64,000 nt of DNA. It comes from Diploscapter coronatus. Lineage: Eukaryota; Nematoda; Chromadorea; Rhabditida; Rhabditidae. The notes beneath the pieces were generated by a model. It did not search any database and was not told the DNA's origin. It saw nothing but the letters and a program-made list of their open reading frames with translations. The stretch lies in NCBI GenBank assembly GCA_964036155.1, contig OZ038423.1:41493249-41557248 (forward strand), read 5' to 3'. Both the position numbers and the translations under genes were made by a program. Of this stretch, positions 62,422-64,000 are shown in pieces. Numbering within the stretch: position 1 is the first letter of the stretch; every line of letters begins with the position of its first letter.

Positions 62422-64000
62422 AAGAACGACAAATTCGAGGAAATTAATTAAAACATTTTTGAATTCCTATTTTCATAGATATGCTAAAATAGGATCTTTC
62501 GAAGAAAATCTATTTTAGCAACATTACTTTGATTGTTTCAAACTTGCATCTAATTTTCGTTTTATATTTTCTGGACTTGGAATTTTTAGAAAATGACTAT
62601 CGAATTTTGAATTTTGTGAATTTGTACAGAATATTCAATGGGCCTTTCGTTCTGATTCCCACTCGCTAGCCAATCTGAGATGTTTCAACCAGCAACAACC
62701 TCGCTTATCTAATTCATTTACTAATATATTCCCATTTATTTAGTCGAATATAAACTTTCCATGAATTTATTATTATTTTAAAAAATATATTTTATCTTTA
62801 TTTATGTGTTGGCGCGATCTCTAGGAAACAAGATAGTCGCGGCGCTTTCTGCTTTGTCAGGACTAGCGATAATCAAAATTACATTATTCGACTTTAGGAG
62901 TGTCTGATTTCCGTGCTCATTCGATTAGATGTTATTTGCAATGATAATGATGATGTCTAGCAATGATTTCAATATGATTTTCAAATTTAGACGAGACAAA
63001 ATATTTGACAATTCGTTAAACTTTATTTTATTCCTTGTTATTTTGTACATAGAATTGTATATTTGCATTTTTCTTTAATCTCTATATAACTTATGTGTTA
63101 TGTATCCTTTGTAGAGTTTATAATTTTCAATTTATGGAGTCTATTTGTTGTTAGAAATGGTTATTGAACATCACATTTGGAGTGTACGATTTTGCCGTAC
63201 CTTGAATCAATTTTATGCTTGATTTATCATAGCATTTATTGATGCTTTTACCTGATCGAATGTTACTTTTTTACTTTTTAGTTCCGGTATATTGCAAATT
63301 AAAATTAAAAAATTATAAAAAATATTATTACTATTATTATTATTCTTGAATATTTCATTTAGGATCATTTTTATACGAAATTGATGCGTATTTCGATTGT
63401 CATCATCACTTTCCCGAACTTTGTGACACTTTTAGTACAATATTATCTAGAATTTTTATTGTAAATTTATATATGTGAATTTAGGAGATCAACACAAGTT
63501 CCTCGAATTGAATATTGCCGGTTATAGATTTTTATTTTCAAAAAACTAAAACCCAAAAAAAGCTCGTTTATATTTATTTGCTATTTACCATTCGATTGAC
63601 GAAGCAGTTCTGTCTTATTTTCTCTATTTGACTGAAGCGTGTTAGTTCGATAAGTAACACTTGGTTAGCTATTTCATATGATGTTGATATATTCGAAGAG
63701 TACCATTTGACCGGGTTCTGGTAGGACATGAAACTCGGTAGACGCAATTATTCCGGTATTATTATTCTCTTTACTTTATGTACTTTATTTCCATTTCTCA
63801 TAAATTTATGAAATGTGGATAATAATTAAATAGTCTATCTCTTATTGTTTTCTTGTAATAATCATTAGTCAATTATGAATAAAAAATTCGGAAAATCAAG
63901 TGCTGTAATAAACAAAAAATTATCAATCTGCACTCAAGAATCTTGTATTACTATATGTATTTCGGGGATGAGAATTTCAATCATGGGTTCAAAATATGTT
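62422..64000. other. unkempt 3' region and AT-rich DNA
   Basis: About 1.6 kb with no gene visible on either strand. Poly(A)-type signals occur near 63879 and 63907. The stretch may be a long 3' UTR, as is common for unkempt, or intergenic DNA. Confidence 0.45.

Overview
The window reads as nuclear DNA of a free-living, rhabditid-type nematode. The evidence is compact genes with many 40-60 bp introns ending in TTTCAG or TTTTAG, likely spliced-leader acceptors just upstream of several start codons, and nematode-specific families (ABF antimicrobial peptides, UNC-29-type receptor, CUB-like and FAR-like secreted proteins, HSP-25). I cannot name the species. All gene models were built by hand from reading frame, splice sites and family motifs, so exon edges are predictions.

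Layout. 1-2370: a mariner transposon with one frameshift, then a 1.06 kb foldback element with long inverted arms that each carry a perfect heat-shock-element sequence. 2827-6616: ucr-2, core protein 2 of mitochondrial complex III. 7.7-18.4 kb: four ABF-type defensin loci, three complete and one lacking its second exon. Between the first and the rest lie an old-yellow-enzyme-like flavoprotein with altered active-site residues (+) and an unc-29-like acetylcholine receptor subunit (-). 18.65-21.57 kb: a second acetylcholine receptor subunit, of alpha type. 21.6-25.9 kb: a gene-poor, pyrimidine-rich stretch.

25.9-30.0 kb: hsp-25, a small heat shock protein. 31.6-33.7 kb: a membrane-anchored short-chain dehydrogenase. 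37.6-43.3 kb: a seven-transmembrane receptor with a 2.8 kb first intron. 44.1-44.9 kb: a short gene I do not recognise. 45.7-48.9 kb: two convergent, related secreted helical proteins (FAR-like), with an orphan exon between them. 50.15-50.64 kb: a second foldback element, 74 bp past the stop codon of a large CUB-like secreted protein (50.7-53.3 kb, -). 55.5-62.4 kb: unkempt, a six-CCCH-finger RNA-binding protein, followed by AT-rich DNA that probably holds its 3' UTR.

The genes do not form one pathway. There is a loose concentration of secreted, defence- or lipid-related proteins (ABFs, CUB-like, FAR-like) and of neuronal receptors (two nAChR subunits and a GPCR). The observations I rank highest are the heat-shock elements inside the foldback element, the replaced substrate-binding residues in the old-yellow-enzyme homologue, three GC-AG introns among roughly 110 predicted introns, the exon-less fourth ABF copy, and the unrecognised gene at 44 kb.
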